Shown here in pieces: positions 7,999 through 16,578 of a stretch of DNA of 37,560 nucleotides. The notes beneath the pieces were generated by a model. The model was not told the DNA's origin. It saw nothing but the letters and a program-made list of their open reading frames with translations, and did not search any database. Position 1 is the first letter of the stretch. Each line of letters starts with the position of its first letter. Source of the DNA: an uncultured Muribaculaceae bacterium (GTDB lineage Bacteria; Bacteroidota; Bacteroidia; Bacteroidales; Muribaculaceae). Both the position numbers and the translations under genes were made by a program. The DNA lies in the NCBI GenBank assembly GCA_958439725.1, contig CAUBWJ010000021.1:1-37560 (forward strand), written 5' to 3'.

Positions 7999-8967
7999 AT
8001 GATACATGACATAACCGACAGAGCCGTCCGCGGCATTGCCGCCACAGTGGAAGAGGCTCTTGAACTTGACCGCAGCTGCTCAACCGACGAACTTTGCGAT
8101 GCGGCCGGCGAGATAACGCGCGCGCGGTTCGGGAACCGCATTGATACCTGCTCGATAGCCAACGCGCGCTCGGGCCGCTGCTCGGAGGACTGCAAATGGT
8201 GCGCGCAGTCGCGCCACTGGGCCACGGGAATCGACGAGTACGACGTGATTCCTCTCGACAAGGCCATGGCGCTTGCCGATGCCTCGGCAGCCCGTGGCGT
8301 AGGGCATTTCTCGCTCGTGACAAGCGGACGCAGGGTAGCCGCTCCCCAGATGGAGAAATTCTGTGCCATTTACCGGGAGATTCGCCGCCGCCACCCGCGC
8401 CTGAGGCTCTGCGCGTCGATGGGACTGCTTGACGCCCCGGCCATGCGGGCGCTCCGCGAGGCCGGTGTGGACCGCTATCACTGCAATCTGGAGACCTCGG
8501 CCGATTATTTCCCCCAGCTGTGCTCGTCGCATACACGAGCCGACAAACTCGCTACCATCGCTGCGGCCCGCGCCGTGGGGATGGAGGTGTGCAGCGGAGG
8601 CATAATAGGAATGGGCGAGACCATGGAGCAGCGTCTGCGGATGGTGCGCGAGGCCGTGGAGGCGGGCGCAATGTCTGTGCCTCTGAACATTCTTTCTCCC
8701 ATCCCGGGAACTCCGCTGGGCGAGATGCCGCTGCTTGAGGAGGAGGAGATAGTGCGTACCGGGGCGCTCATGCGTTTCGTGGCTCCGGATGTGTGGATAA
8801 GGTTTGCCGGAGGCCGCGCCCGTATGTCGGCCGTGGCGGTGGAGAGGATGCTCACCGGAGGAGTCAACGGCGTGATGATAGGCGACCTGCTCACAACCGG
8901 CGGCAACCGTCCGCACGATGATTTCGTGACTTTCGGGCGTCTCGGCCTGGTCAGCGCCACGGATTGA
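7999..8967 (+). CDS. bioB: Biotin synthase
   Basis: This 322-residue radical-SAM enzyme inserts sulfur into dethiobiotin, the last step of biotin synthesis. The [4Fe-4S]-SAM cluster cysteines are C61, C65 and C68 (GRCSEDCKWC). Further BioB hallmarks are YHCNLETSADYFP, the glycine-rich GGIIGMGET, and the C-terminal RFAGGRARM segment with the Arg that contacts the auxiliary [2Fe-2S] cluster. The length is usual for the family. The ATG at 7999 is 24 bases after a good -7 box. No other biotin genes are in the window, so bioB is separated from bioA, bioD and bioF here. Confidence 0.96.
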   Translation: MIHDITDRAVRGIAATVEEALELDRSCSTDELCDAAGEITRARFGNRIDTCSIANARSGRCSEDCKWCAQSRHWATGIDEYDVIPLDKAMALADASAARGVGHFSLVTSGRRVAAPQMEKFCAIYREIRRRHPRLRLCASMGLLDAPAMRALREAGVDRYHCNLETSADYFPQLCSSHTRADKLATIAAARAVGMEVCSGGIIGMGETMEQRLRMVREAVEAGAMSVPLNILSPIPGTPLGEMPLLEEEEIVRTGALMRFVAPDVWIRFAGGRARMSAVAVERMLTGGVNGVMIGDLLTTGGNRPHDDFVTFGRLGLVSATD

Positions 8968-9065
8968 TACCGGTGAACAAAAATTAACGATTTTAAGTTA
9001 ATTGCGCGGATGAAAAGCGTGCATTATAAAAATCCGTTAAAACTTATCAATAAATTGAATAATAG

Positions 9066-9096
9066 TTGATTGTGACGGATTTGTGACGTAACTTTG
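9066..9096 (+). promoter_or_regulatory. Strong Bacteroidota promoter between bioB and the DUF3108 gene
   Basis: TTG at 9066-9068 and TAACTTTG at 9089-9096 are separated by 20 bases, a near-ideal Bacteroidota promoter. The spacer holds two direct copies of TTGTGACG (9070-9077 and 9081-9088) exactly 11 bases apart. TGTGA is also the half-site of CRP/FNR-type regulators, so a regulator could bind here; that is inference. Confidence 0.7.
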
Positions 9097-9102
9097 CAGT
9101 GT

Positions 9103-9183
9103 AGTTTTTTCATAGGATTAGATTTCAAGGTTAAAAAAATTGATACTGCTCCCGTCGTGAGGATGAGAGCAGTTCTTTTTTTG
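9103..9183 (+). ncRNA. Candidate ~80-nt small RNA or attenuated leader
   Basis: A strong promoter ending at 9096 is followed about 50 bases later by a complete intrinsic terminator. The expected transcript runs from about 9103 to 9183 and contains no credible ORF. Either this is a free-standing small RNA, or it is an attenuated leader for the DUF3108 gene that begins at 9293. No known RNA family is recognised in it. Both transcript ends are predicted only. Confidence 0.45.
9145..9183 (+). terminator. Intrinsic terminator
   Basis: ACTGCTC (9145-9151) pairs with GAGCAGT (9167-9173). The stem extends inward through CGTC/GATG after one C-A mismatch. TTCTTTTTTT follows directly. This is a textbook Rho-independent terminator. 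Confidence 0.85.
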
Positions 9184-9292
9184 TGAAAAAAATGAGACTT
9201 ATTTTTAGTGAAAGAAAAACATAACAGGTCGGAAAGTTATTTATATAGTATCACTGCATAGCTGTTTCCACTATACAATCAAGTATCTTCCG

Positions 9293-10057
9293 ATGAAAAA
9301 AATCAATTATATAAGAATTCTGGCTCTGACAGTTACCCTGTGCTGTATGACATTCGGCGGGGAGTTGCATGCCCAGACCAATAATTACCGTTATAAGATA
9401 GAGTATGATTTCATGGGGTTGAAAAAGACAGCCGCCCATGCCGATGTAGGTATAAGAATAGACGGCGAGAATTTCACAGGAACCCTCAACGGCCACAGCA
9501 TAGAGTGGGGCGGGAGATATTATACCGTGAGCGACACTCTCGTGGCCCGGATGTTTCATACAAACGGGCATCTGACGGTGCGCGAGGAGGTGGTGTTCAA
9601 AATAGGATGGTACAGCAAGCCCACAGCTGCCCAGGCTGCCGACGGAATGTATGTGTTCAATAATCCGAAACTCTATAAGAATACCGACGGAATGGGGCTG
9701 CTCGACGCATCTGAGGAGACCATGGAGGCCGTCAGCATCACCACCGATATGCTCGCCATGTTTTATTCCTACCGCAAAATCAACTTTGACCGGATTCTGC
9801 CGGGACGCGAATATCTTGTGTCGATCACCGGCTCAAACGGGGAGAGGCAGCATCTGCTGTTCCGTTATATAGGCGTGTCGAGATATAAAATCAACGGAGT
9901 GGAATATCCCACATATCAGACGCAGTTCGAGTATTATTTCAACGGGCGTCCTTCGGGTTACACCGTCAGTTGCGAGGTAGAGCAGCAGAGCCGTCTGCCG
10001 CTCGTGTTCAGCGGCAAGCTCAAGATCGGGGAGGTGGCCATGATTTATGAGCCCTGA
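9293..10057 (+). CDS. Secreted DUF3108-family protein
   Basis: This 254-residue protein has a signal peptide (about residues 1-27, ending LHAQ), so it is exported to the periplasm or outer membrane. The rest is a beta-rich domain with the pattern of DUF3108: YRYKIEYDFMGLKKTAAHADVG near the N-terminus and RLPLVFSGKLKIGEVAMIYE at the C-terminus. DUF3108 proteins are uncharacterised beta-barrel-like envelope proteins. It stands alone, ending 24 bases from the convergent metH stop. Function is unknown. Confidence 0.8.
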   Translation: MKKINYIRILALTVTLCCMTFGGELHAQTNNYRYKIEYDFMGLKKTAAHADVGIRIDGENFTGTLNGHSIEWGGRYYTVSDTLVARMFHTNGHLTVREEVVFKIGWYSKPTAAQAADGMYVFNNPKLYKNTDGMGLLDASEETMEAVSITTDMLAMFYSYRKINFDRILPGREYLVSITGSNGERQHLLFRYIGVSRYKINGVEYPTYQTQFEYYFNGRPSGYTVSCEVEQQSRLPLVFSGKLKIGEVAMIYEP

Positions 10058-10081
10058 AATCCGTCCTTACGTTTTTTCTGA

Positions 10082-13000
10082 TTACACTGTGAAATATCTC
10101 GCCATAGGTGAAGCGAGATAGAAACCGGCAACCGACGATGAGGGACTGAGCGCTCCGTTTTCGGTTACGGTCACATCTATTTCTCCGGGCGCGAGGTGGG
10201 CCATGAGTGTGTGCATCAGGCGCTGGTCGGGGAGCGATGGATAGCCCACAGCGGGGCGTATGCCGCGGTAACGTCCCTGACGTATGGCCTGAAAGTCCTC
10301 CGGCTCGTCGGGCGCGTATCCCCAGAGGTCGGTGCGCACGCGGCGGTGAAGCCATTCGCTCGTGGCCTCGGTGAGTCGGTCGGAGATGGTCTGGAGCAGC
10401 AGGCGGCGGTAGGAGTCGGTCTCGGTTTCAAGCTCATGCCTTATTTCCGGGCCGATAGTCACGGCAAAGCAGCCGATATAGTCGCCTTCAGGCGCCACGA
10501 AATCGCACAGGGCAAGCCTTTCCTCGCGTCCCTCAGCCGCTTTCTGGCGTGGGGTGGATATGGTGGCTACGGGCGTTGTGATGGCGCTGATGGAGCCTTT
10601 GGCGGGATAGAAAGCCGTCTGGCAGAGCATGGTGGCTCCGAGAGATTCGAGACGGTCGATCATGCGCTCAGCCTCGTCAAGAAGCGAGGCGGCTTCGGGT
10701 GTGTCGCGCACCACTTTCCACGCGTTCAGGAAGTATGTGAAGTTGATGTATGGTCTTACGGTAGCCACGTTTACCGGCGGGAGGGTTCGGATGCCTGTGA
10801 ATGTTGGCTTGACGATTGAAGCGATGTCCCAGGCTTTCACCGGGGAGGCTTCTTCCGCGCCACCGTCATTCCGGCTGTTGTTGTATTCCTCGGCTAAGGC
10901 CTGCTGCTGTTCTTTCACGGCTCTTTTCTCGCCATCAGGGTCACGGAGCAGACGCGAGGCCACCACGGGATCCTGCGATGCGTCGGCCACGCGTATCACT
11001 GTTCCCTCCGGCCCGTAGGCTGGAGCGAGCATAAGCGCCGTATGGAGTCTTGAGGTAGCGGCACCTCCCACGAGCACAGGCACCGTGATGCCTTCGCGCC
11101 TCATGGCCGAAAGCGTGCGCGCCATTTCCTCGAGCGAGGGGGCTATGAGGCCGCTCAGGCCCACGAAAACGGGATTGTGTTCTTTCACGGCCCTGATGAT
11201 GGCTGGGGCTTCCACCTGCACTCCGAGGTCAATGACCTCGAAATTGTTGCACTGGAGCACCACGGCCGCTATGTTCTTACCGATGTCGTGAACGTCGCCT
11301 TTCACCGTGGCGAGGACGGCGCAGCCTTTGGAGGATCCTTTCACGGCGCCGTTTTCGAGGAACGGCCGCAATATGTCGACGGCCCGGTGCATGGTGCGGG
11401 CGCTTTTCACCACCTGCGGCAGGAACATTTTGCCGCTTTCGAACAGCGAACCCACCAGCTCCATGCCCTTCATCAGGGTCTGCTCCACCACCGCGTTGGC
11501 ACTCCCGGCGCGCTCCACGGCAAGCCGCAGGTCGGCGTCAAGCGAGGAGTCGTCGCCGCGCTGCAGGGCGCGGATGAGGCGTTCTTCGGGAGTGGAGGGA
11601 GCCGAAGCCTCCTCTTTCACGTCGCTGCCGGAGGCCTGGGCAGTCTCGCCTGTGATATCCGCCGCGGCGGCTGAGAGCCTTTCTGACGCATCAGGGCGGC
11701 GGCACAGTATGGCGTCCTCTATAAGCTCGAGATGCGCGGGCGCTATGTCGGCATACTGCACTTTGGTGCCGGGGTCGACTATAGCCATGCTCAGACCCGC
11801 TTTCACGGCATGGAACAGGAACACGGCGTGCATGGCCTGGCGCAGATAGTTGTTGCCGCGGAAGGCAAAAGAAAGATTGCTCACACCGCCGCTGGTCTTC
11901 ACTCCGGGCAGATTGGTGTGTATCCACTCCACGGCACGGATAAAATTGAGGGCGTAGGCATCGTGCTCCGGCATTCCGGTGGCTATGGTGAGAATATTGG
12001 GGTCTATGACTATGTCGCGGGCCTCGAAGCCGCATTCGTCCATGAGAATGCGGGATGCGCGGGCGGCTATCTCGATTTTTCTCTCATAGGTGTCGGCCTG
12101 GCCGCGCTCATCGAAGAGCATCACCACCACGGCGGCGCCATAGGAGCGGATAATGCGGGCCTGGCGGCGGAACTCGTCCTCGCCGTGCTTGAGCGATATG
12201 GAGTTGACAATGGCGCGTCCTCCGGTATTTTTCAGGGCCTCTTCTATGGTGGCGAAGTCGGATGAATCAATCATCCAGGGCACTGATGCCGTAGCCGGGT
12301 CGGAACCGAGGGCGCGCAGGAAGCGCGACATCTCGGCGCGTGAGTCGAGCATGCCGTCGTCCATATTTATGTCGAGAATCATGGCGCCGTCGGCAACCTG
12401 ACGCCGGGCTATGGCCACGGCCTCGTCAATGGCGTTTTCTTTGATCAGGCGCAGGAACTTGCGGCTTCCGGCCACATTGCACCGCTCGCCCACGTTGATG
12501 AAGCCGCGTCCGTCGCTGAACGCTTCGAGTCCCGCAAGCCAGGGAGACACAGCGCCGGAATCGGGGCGGTGAGGCTTGTTGTGTATCCCCACCTCGCGGG
12601 CCAGCGCCGCTATATGCTCCGGGGTGGTGCCGCAACACCCTCCGGCAATATTCACTATGCCTTCGGCAAGAAGAGGCTTCATGGCGGCGGCGAAGTCGGC
12701 GGGGGTGACGGAATAACCTCCCATGCGGTCGGGAAGGCCGGCATTGGGATAGAATATCACTGGGAAGGGTGACACGGAGGCAAGTTCCCTTACGGCTTCT
12801 GCAAGGCCTTCAGGCCCCGCGGAACAGTTGTAGCCCACCGCAAGAGGGGCGAATGGTGCCACGGCAGCGAGTATCGCGGCGGGTGTATGGCCGCTCAGTA
12901 TTCGGCCGGAGGCGTCGGAGAGAGTGAAGGAGAATACAATGGGAATGTCCGTGTGGCTTTCGGCCATGGCGCGGCGCGCGCCCATGGCGGCAGCCTTGGC

Positions 13001-13579
13001 GTTGAGAAGGTCGAAAGCGGTCTCTATCAGCAGCAAATCGGCTCCTCCCTCTATCAGGCCGAGCGCCTGCTCGCAGTAAGCATCAGCGAGTGTGTCGAAA
13101 CTCACCGCGCGCGCCGAAGGATCATCCACATCTACGGGCAGGGAAGCGGAAAGGGCGGTAGGGCCCATGGCTCCGGCCACGAAACGCGGCTTCTCCGGAG
13201 TGGAGAAAGCGTCGGCCTCACGGCGTGCAATGGCGGCTCCGGCACGGTTTATGTCGCGCACCAGCTGAGAGGTGGCGTATTCGCGCTGCGAGAGGGCGTT
13301 GGAATTGAAAGTATCTGTCTCTATTATGTCGGCTCCCGCTTCGAGATAAGCTCTGTGCACGCCCGCCACAAGGTCGGGACGCGAGAGACACAGAATGTCG
13401 AAGTTGGCGGCCAGCGGCCTGGTATGGGTGAGGAAACGGCGTCCGCGCACTGTGGCTTCGTCGAGTTTCATGCGCTGAAACATCACACCGGTGGAGCCGT
13501 CGAGCGTCAGCACGCGGCTCGCGATAGCGCGGAGAAGTTCCCGCCGTCTTTCGGCGGAGTCAGTAGGACAATAGGTCAT
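10082..13579 (-). CDS. metH: Methionine synthase, cobalamin-dependent
   Basis: This 1165-residue cytoplasmic enzyme transfers a methyl group from 5-methyltetrahydrofolate to homocysteine through cobalamin. The homocysteine domain (1-325) carries the zinc ligands C252, C315 and C316 (YNCSAG; GGCCGTT). The pterin domain follows (GFINVGERCNVAGSRKF, about residues 360-620). Next come the cap and the B12 domain with H764 in DVHDIG, the lower ligand to cobalt. The C-terminal activation domain contains RPAVGYPSLPD, the SAM-binding motif. All four modules are intact; the length is slightly below the 1227 of E. coli. It lies 98 bases after metF, with its own -7 box at 13599-13606. No cobalamin riboswitch was recognised. 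Confidence 0.97.
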   Translation of the reverse strand: MTYCPTDSAERRRELLRAIASRVLTLDGSTGVMFQRMKLDEATVRGRRFLTHTRPLAANFDILCLSRPDLVAGVHRAYLEAGADIIETDTFNSNALSQREYATSQLVRDINRAGAAIARREADAFSTPEKPRFVAGAMGPTALSASLPVDVDDPSARAVSFDTLADAYCEQALGLIEGGADLLLIETAFDLLNAKAAAMGARRAMAESHTDIPIVFSFTLSDASGRILSGHTPAAILAAVAPFAPLAVGYNCSAGPEGLAEAVRELASVSPFPVIFYPNAGLPDRMGGYSVTPADFAAAMKPLLAEGIVNIAGGCCGTTPEHIAALAREVGIHNKPHRPDSGAVSPWLAGLEAFSDGRGFINVGERCNVAGSRKFLRLIKENAIDEAVAIARRQVADGAMILDINMDDGMLDSRAEMSRFLRALGSDPATASVPWMIDSSDFATIEEALKNTGGRAIVNSISLKHGEDEFRRQARIIRSYGAAVVVMLFDERGQADTYERKIEIAARASRILMDECGFEARDIVIDPNILTIATGMPEHDAYALNFIRAVEWIHTNLPGVKTSGGVSNLSFAFRGNNYLRQAMHAVFLFHAVKAGLSMAIVDPGTKVQYADIAPAHLELIEDAILCRRPDASERLSAAAADITGETAQASGSDVKEEASAPSTPEERLIRALQRGDDSSLDADLRLAVERAGSANAVVEQTLMKGMELVGSLFESGKMFLPQVVKSARTMHRAVDILRPFLENGAVKGSSKGCAVLATVKGDVHDIGKNIAAVVLQCNNFEVIDLGVQVEAPAIIRAVKEHNPVFVGLSGLIAPSLEEMARTLSAMRREGITVPVLVGGAATSRLHTALMLAPAYGPEGTVIRVADASQDPVVASRLLRDPDGEKRAVKEQQQALAEEYNNSRNDGGAEEASPVKAWDIASIVKPTFTGIRTLPPVNVATVRPYINFTYFLNAWKVVRDTPEAASLLDEAERMIDRLESLGATMLCQTAFYPAKGSISAITTPVATISTPRQKAAEGREERLALCDFVAPEGDYIGCFAVTIGPEIRHELETETDSYRRLLLQTISDRLTEATSEWLHRRVRTDLWGYAPDEPEDFQAIRQGRYRGIRPAVGYPSLPDQRLMHTLMAHLAPGEIDVTVTENGALSPSSSVAGFYLASPMARYFTV

Positions 13580-13598
13580 TGGCTGGAAAGATTTTCTC

Positions 13599-13606
13599 CA
13601 AAGATA
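13599..13606 (-). promoter_or_regulatory. Bacteroidota -7 box for metH
   Basis: On the minus strand this reads TATCTTTG, 20 bases before the metH start. A -33 match is poor. It would let metH be transcribed separately from metF. Confidence 0.5.
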
Positions 13607-13677
13607 CGGATATTATTTGAGCATTGCCGAGCGAAATAATCTAAAACGCAGTCAACGACAGGCATAAATTCAGAGAC

Positions 13678-14634
13678 TCAGTAGATTTCGCGGGCCACGG
13701 CTGCCACTGAATTGACGGCATGCATGGAGTAGAAGTGGATACTCGGCACTCCGGCGTCGCGCAGCTCGGCTCCCTGCCGGATGGCCCATTCGATTCCCAC
13801 GCGGCGCACATCCTCGTCGGTGGTGCAGGCCAGAAGCATGTCTGACAGCTCCTCGGGGAAATCTATGTGGAATACGCGGGGAAGCATGGATATCTGCCTG
13901 AGGGAGGTGAGCGGTTTGAGGCCCGGGACTATAGGCACGGTGATCCCCTGGGCGCGGGCTGCCTCCACGAAGCTGAAGAAGCGGCGGTTGTCGAAAAACA
14001 TCTGTGTCACCACATAGCTCGCACCGGCATCGACTTTGGCTTTGAGATTGCGGATGTCGGAAGTGAGGTTCATGGCTTCCTCGTGTTTCTCGGGGTAGCC
14101 GGCCACGCCGAATGAAAAGGGTGGAGCTATGGGGGCTGTATGGGTGCCGTCGGCGAGGATTCCGCGGTTGAAGTCCTCGACCTGGGCGGCGAGGGTGATG
14201 GCGTGTTCGTGACCGTCGGGACTGCTGGTGAATGTGGGCGCGTTGCGCTCACGGTCGCCGCGGAGCACCAGAAGGTCGGTTATGCCGAGATATGACAGGT
14301 CGATAAGCTGGTCCTCGATTTCGCCGCGCGAATATTCACCGCATATCAGATGGGGCACGGGTCTCACTCCGAAGCGTTCGCGGATCACTGCGGCAATCGC
14401 CACGGTTCCGGGCCGCTTTGTGGAGGTGACAACCTTGTAGGTGTCGCCGCCCAGATGGCGGTAGCTCACTTCGGTGCGGTGGGTGGTGATGTTGATGTAT
14501 GCGGGATTGAACTCCATCAGGCGCTCTATGTCGGAGTATGTGCTGTCGATGCTTCGCCCGCGCAGGGGAGGCAGGATTTCGAACGAGAATGCCGTGGGGT
14601 GTTCCGATGCCAGAAATGATGCTACGCTTTCCAT
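13678..14634 (-). CDS. metF: 5,10-methylenetetrahydrofolate reductase
   Basis: This 318-residue flavoenzyme makes the 5-methyltetrahydrofolate used by MetH. The N-terminal FSFEILPPLRGRSIDSTYS carries the conserved catalytic Glu of the FEfxPP motif. INITTHRTE, LLVLRGDRE and the flavin-binding FFDNRRFFSFVE segment are typical of the TIM-barrel family. The size matches bacterial MetF. It sits between metY (51-base gap) and metH (98-base gap) on the same strand, a coherent methionine block. Confidence 0.96.
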   Translation of the reverse strand: MESVASFLASEHPTAFSFEILPPLRGRSIDSTYSDIERLMEFNPAYINITTHRTEVSYRHLGGDTYKVVTSTKRPGTVAIAAVIRERFGVRPVPHLICGEYSRGEIEDQLIDLSYLGITDLLVLRGDRERNAPTFTSSPDGHEHAITLAAQVEDFNRGILADGTHTAPIAPPFSFGVAGYPEKHEEAMNLTSDIRNLKAKVDAGASYVVTQMFFDNRRFFSFVEAARAQGITVPIVPGLKPLTSLRQISMLPRVFHIDFPEELSDMLLACTTDEDVRRVGIEWAIRQGAELRDAGVPSIHFYSMHAVNSVAAVAREIY

Positions 14635-14685
14635 AATCAGGGGGAAGTGGATGTGGCGTGAGGGCCGGGTGTATATGTTGGTGGA

Positions 14686-15975
14686 TTAAACTTTTTCGAG
14701 AGCCTGGGAGAGGTCGGCAATAAGATCGTCGGCATGCTCTATGCCTATGCTCAGACGGATTGTGGCCGGAGTGATATGGGCTTCGGCGAGCTCGGCCTCG
14801 TTCATCTGCGAGTGGGTGGTGGAGGCGGGATGAATCACCAGACTCTTGGCATCGGCCACGTTGGCCAGCAGGGAGAATATTTTCAGATTGTCGATGAAAC
14901 GCCATGCTTCTTCTTTGCCCCCTTTGATTTCAAGGGTGAAGATGCTTCCGGCTCCCTTCGGGAAATAACGGTTGTAAAGCTCGTGGTCGGGATGAGTGGG
15001 CAGCGCCGGATGGCTCACGCTCTTGATTTTGGGATGCGAGGCAAGGAACTCTACGACTTTCAGGGCATTCTCCACGTGGCGCTCGACGCGCAGAGAGAGG
15101 GTTTCGAGGCCCTGCAGGAGAAGGAAGGCGTTGAAGGGGGAGATGGCTGCGCCTTCGTCGCGGAGCACCACGGCGCGCGCGCGGGTGGCGAACGGCGCGT
15201 CGGGCGCAGCCTGGCAGAACACCGCTCCGTGATAGTTGGGATCGGGCTCTGTGAGGGTGGGGAAACGCCCGGGATATTTGCTGTAGTCGAAGGTGCCTCC
15301 GTCCACGATAATACCGCCGAGGGCCGCACCGTGACCTCCTATGAATTTGGTGGCGCTGTGCACCACAACGTCCGCACCATGCTCTATGGGGCGGATGAGG
15401 AAGGGTGTGCCGAAGGTGTTGTCGACTATGAAGAGGGCGCCGTGGCAGTGGGCGGCGTCGGCAACGGCCTCAAGGTTGGTGACGTCGGAATTCGGATTGC
15501 CGAAGGTCTCGCCGTAGACCACCTTTGTCTCGGGGCGGAACGCGGCTTCGAGGGCCTCGGGGTCGTTGAGGTTCACTATGGTATGGGTGATTCCCCGCTG
15601 CGAAAGGTTGTTGACTATGAGATTGTAGGAACCTCCGTAAAGATTGTCGCCGGCCACAATGTGGTCGCCGGGCTGGAGCACGTTTTCAAGGGCATAGGTT
15701 ACGGCTGCCGCTCCTGAAGCCACTGCCAGGGCGCCCGTGCCTCCTTCGAGAACGGCCATGCGTTCCTCGAGGACCTCCTGGGTTGGGTTGGTAAGGCGGC
15801 TGTAGATATTGCCGGGCTCACGGAGTGCGAAGCGGTCGGCGGCATGGGCCGAGTCGCTGAACACGTAGGCTGAGGTCTGATAAATGGGTACTGCACGCGC
15901 GCCCGTGGCACTGTCGGGGTTTTCCTGTCCGGCATGTACCTGGAGTGTCTCGAAACGGAGGTTGCTCTTTTTCAT
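14686..15975 (-). CDS. metY: O-acetylhomoserine sulfhydrylase (aminocarboxypropyltransferase)
   Basis: This PLP enzyme makes homocysteine from O-acetylhomoserine and sulfide, feeding MetH. The PLP lysine is K210 in HSATKFIGGHG, and the Cys/Met-metabolism family pattern runs throughout (SAYVFSDSAHAADRF near the N-terminus, SIGIEHADDLIADL at the C-terminus). The chosen ATG at 15975 gives MKKSNLRFETLQ and 429 residues. The open frame extends to a TTG at 16002, but that codon overlaps the -7 promoter box, so the longer start is unlikely. A nearby metF, metH and divergent Lrp regulator support the methionine role. A cystathionine-forming activity cannot be excluded from sequence. Confidence 0.93.
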   Translation of the reverse strand: MKKSNLRFETLQVHAGQENPDSATGARAVPIYQTSAYVFSDSAHAADRFALREPGNIYSRLTNPTQEVLEERMAVLEGGTGALAVASGAAAVTYALENVLQPGDHIVAGDNLYGGSYNLIVNNLSQRGITHTIVNLNDPEALEAAFRPETKVVYGETFGNPNSDVTNLEAVADAAHCHGALFIVDNTFGTPFLIRPIEHGADVVVHSATKFIGGHGAALGGIIVDGGTFDYSKYPGRFPTLTEPDPNYHGAVFCQAAPDAPFATRARAVVLRDEGAAISPFNAFLLLQGLETLSLRVERHVENALKVVEFLASHPKIKSVSHPALPTHPDHELYNRYFPKGAGSIFTLEIKGGKEEAWRFIDNLKIFSLLANVADAKSLVIHPASTTHSQMNEAELAEAHITPATIRLSIGIEHADDLIADLSQALEKV

Positions 15976-15999
15976 AATCGTTGTGGAATTTTTCTTCTG

Positions 16000-16030
16000 C
16001 AAAGGTAGGGTGTGGCGGCATTTGTTCCAA
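16000..16030 (-). promoter_or_regulatory. Promoter of metY
   Basis: On the minus strand, TTG (16028-16030) and TACCTTTG (16000-16007) are separated by 20 bases. The predicted transcript starts a little before the ATG at 15975, giving a very short leader. It lies back to back with the Lrp-gene promoter, so one regulator could control both. Confidence 0.7.
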
Positions 16031-16073
16031 TAAAAATGAAAAATATGGAATGTATGATTTAATTGTGGCTTTA

Positions 16074-16107
16074 TTTGGGGTATATGTTCTAATTTATTCT
16101 AATTTTG
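16074..16107 (+). promoter_or_regulatory. Promoter of the Lrp/AsnC gene
   Basis: TTTG (16074-16077) and TAATTTTG (16100-16107) are 22 bases apart. The -7 box ends 18 bases before the ATG at 16126. Confidence 0.6.
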
Positions 16108-16125
16108 CCGTGAGAAACCGAACGA

Positions 16126-16578
16126 ATGATAATGAAAAGGGAACTTGACGCAACAGATAATGCTATACTTGAGGCGCTGAAGGCCGACAGCCGTCTTTCG
16201 GTGCGCCGTCTCTCGGAAACCGTACACCGCTCTCCCACGGCGGTTTTCGAGCGTCTGCGCCGTCTGGAGGAGGACGGTATAATCCGCGGCTACACTGTGA
16301 AAATCGACGATGAGAAGCTTGGACGCGGATTCACGGTGTTCTGCAATGTGAAGCTGCGGCGCATAAATGCCGGAATCCATGAGACGTTTGCCCGCGAGAT
16401 GGAGACGATGGAGGAGGTGACGGAATGCTATAACGTGAGCGGAAACTATGACTATATGCTGAAGGTGACGGTGCCCGACATGCAGGCTTACCGTGCTTTC
16501 ATTACCGAACGCCTCGGCAATCTCGATATTCTGGAGACGGTGACGAGTGTGTTTGTGATGTCGACGGTGAAGAACTGA
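16126..16578 (+). CDS. Lrp/AsnC-family transcriptional regulator
   Basis: This 150-residue protein has an N-terminal helix-turn-helix (LDATDNAILEALKADSRLSV, then RRLSETVHRSPTAVFERLRRL) and a C-terminal RAM/AsnC effector domain (VTECYNVSGNYDYMLKVTV). Lrp-family proteins sense amino acids and act as octamers that wrap DNA. It diverges from metY with about 150 bases between the two ATGs, so regulation of the methionine genes and of itself is a natural guess. A second in-frame ATG lies two codons downstream (16132) and could be the true start. Confidence 0.92.
   Translation: MIMKRELDATDNAILEALKADSRLSVRRLSETVHRSPTAVFERLRRLEEDGIIRGYTVKIDDEKLGRGFTVFCNVKLRRINAGIHETFAREMETMEEVTECYNVSGNYDYMLKVTVPDMQAYRAFITERLGNLDILETVTSVFVMSTVKN

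Larger units (their letters stand above)
8968..9292. other. 325-base intergenic region after bioB
   Basis: It holds the promoter and terminator unit described at 9066-9183. The ~110 bases from 9184 to the DUF3108 gene are AT-rich. No second clean TAnnTTTG box is seen there, so the DUF3108 gene may rely on read-through past the terminator or on a weak promoter. Confidence 0.6.

Noticed and set aside
13580..16125. SAM or cobalamin riboswitch ahead of metH, metF or metY
   Set aside because: The gaps are 98, 51 and about 150 bases. I could not find conserved riboswitch cores, and the metY leader is very short.
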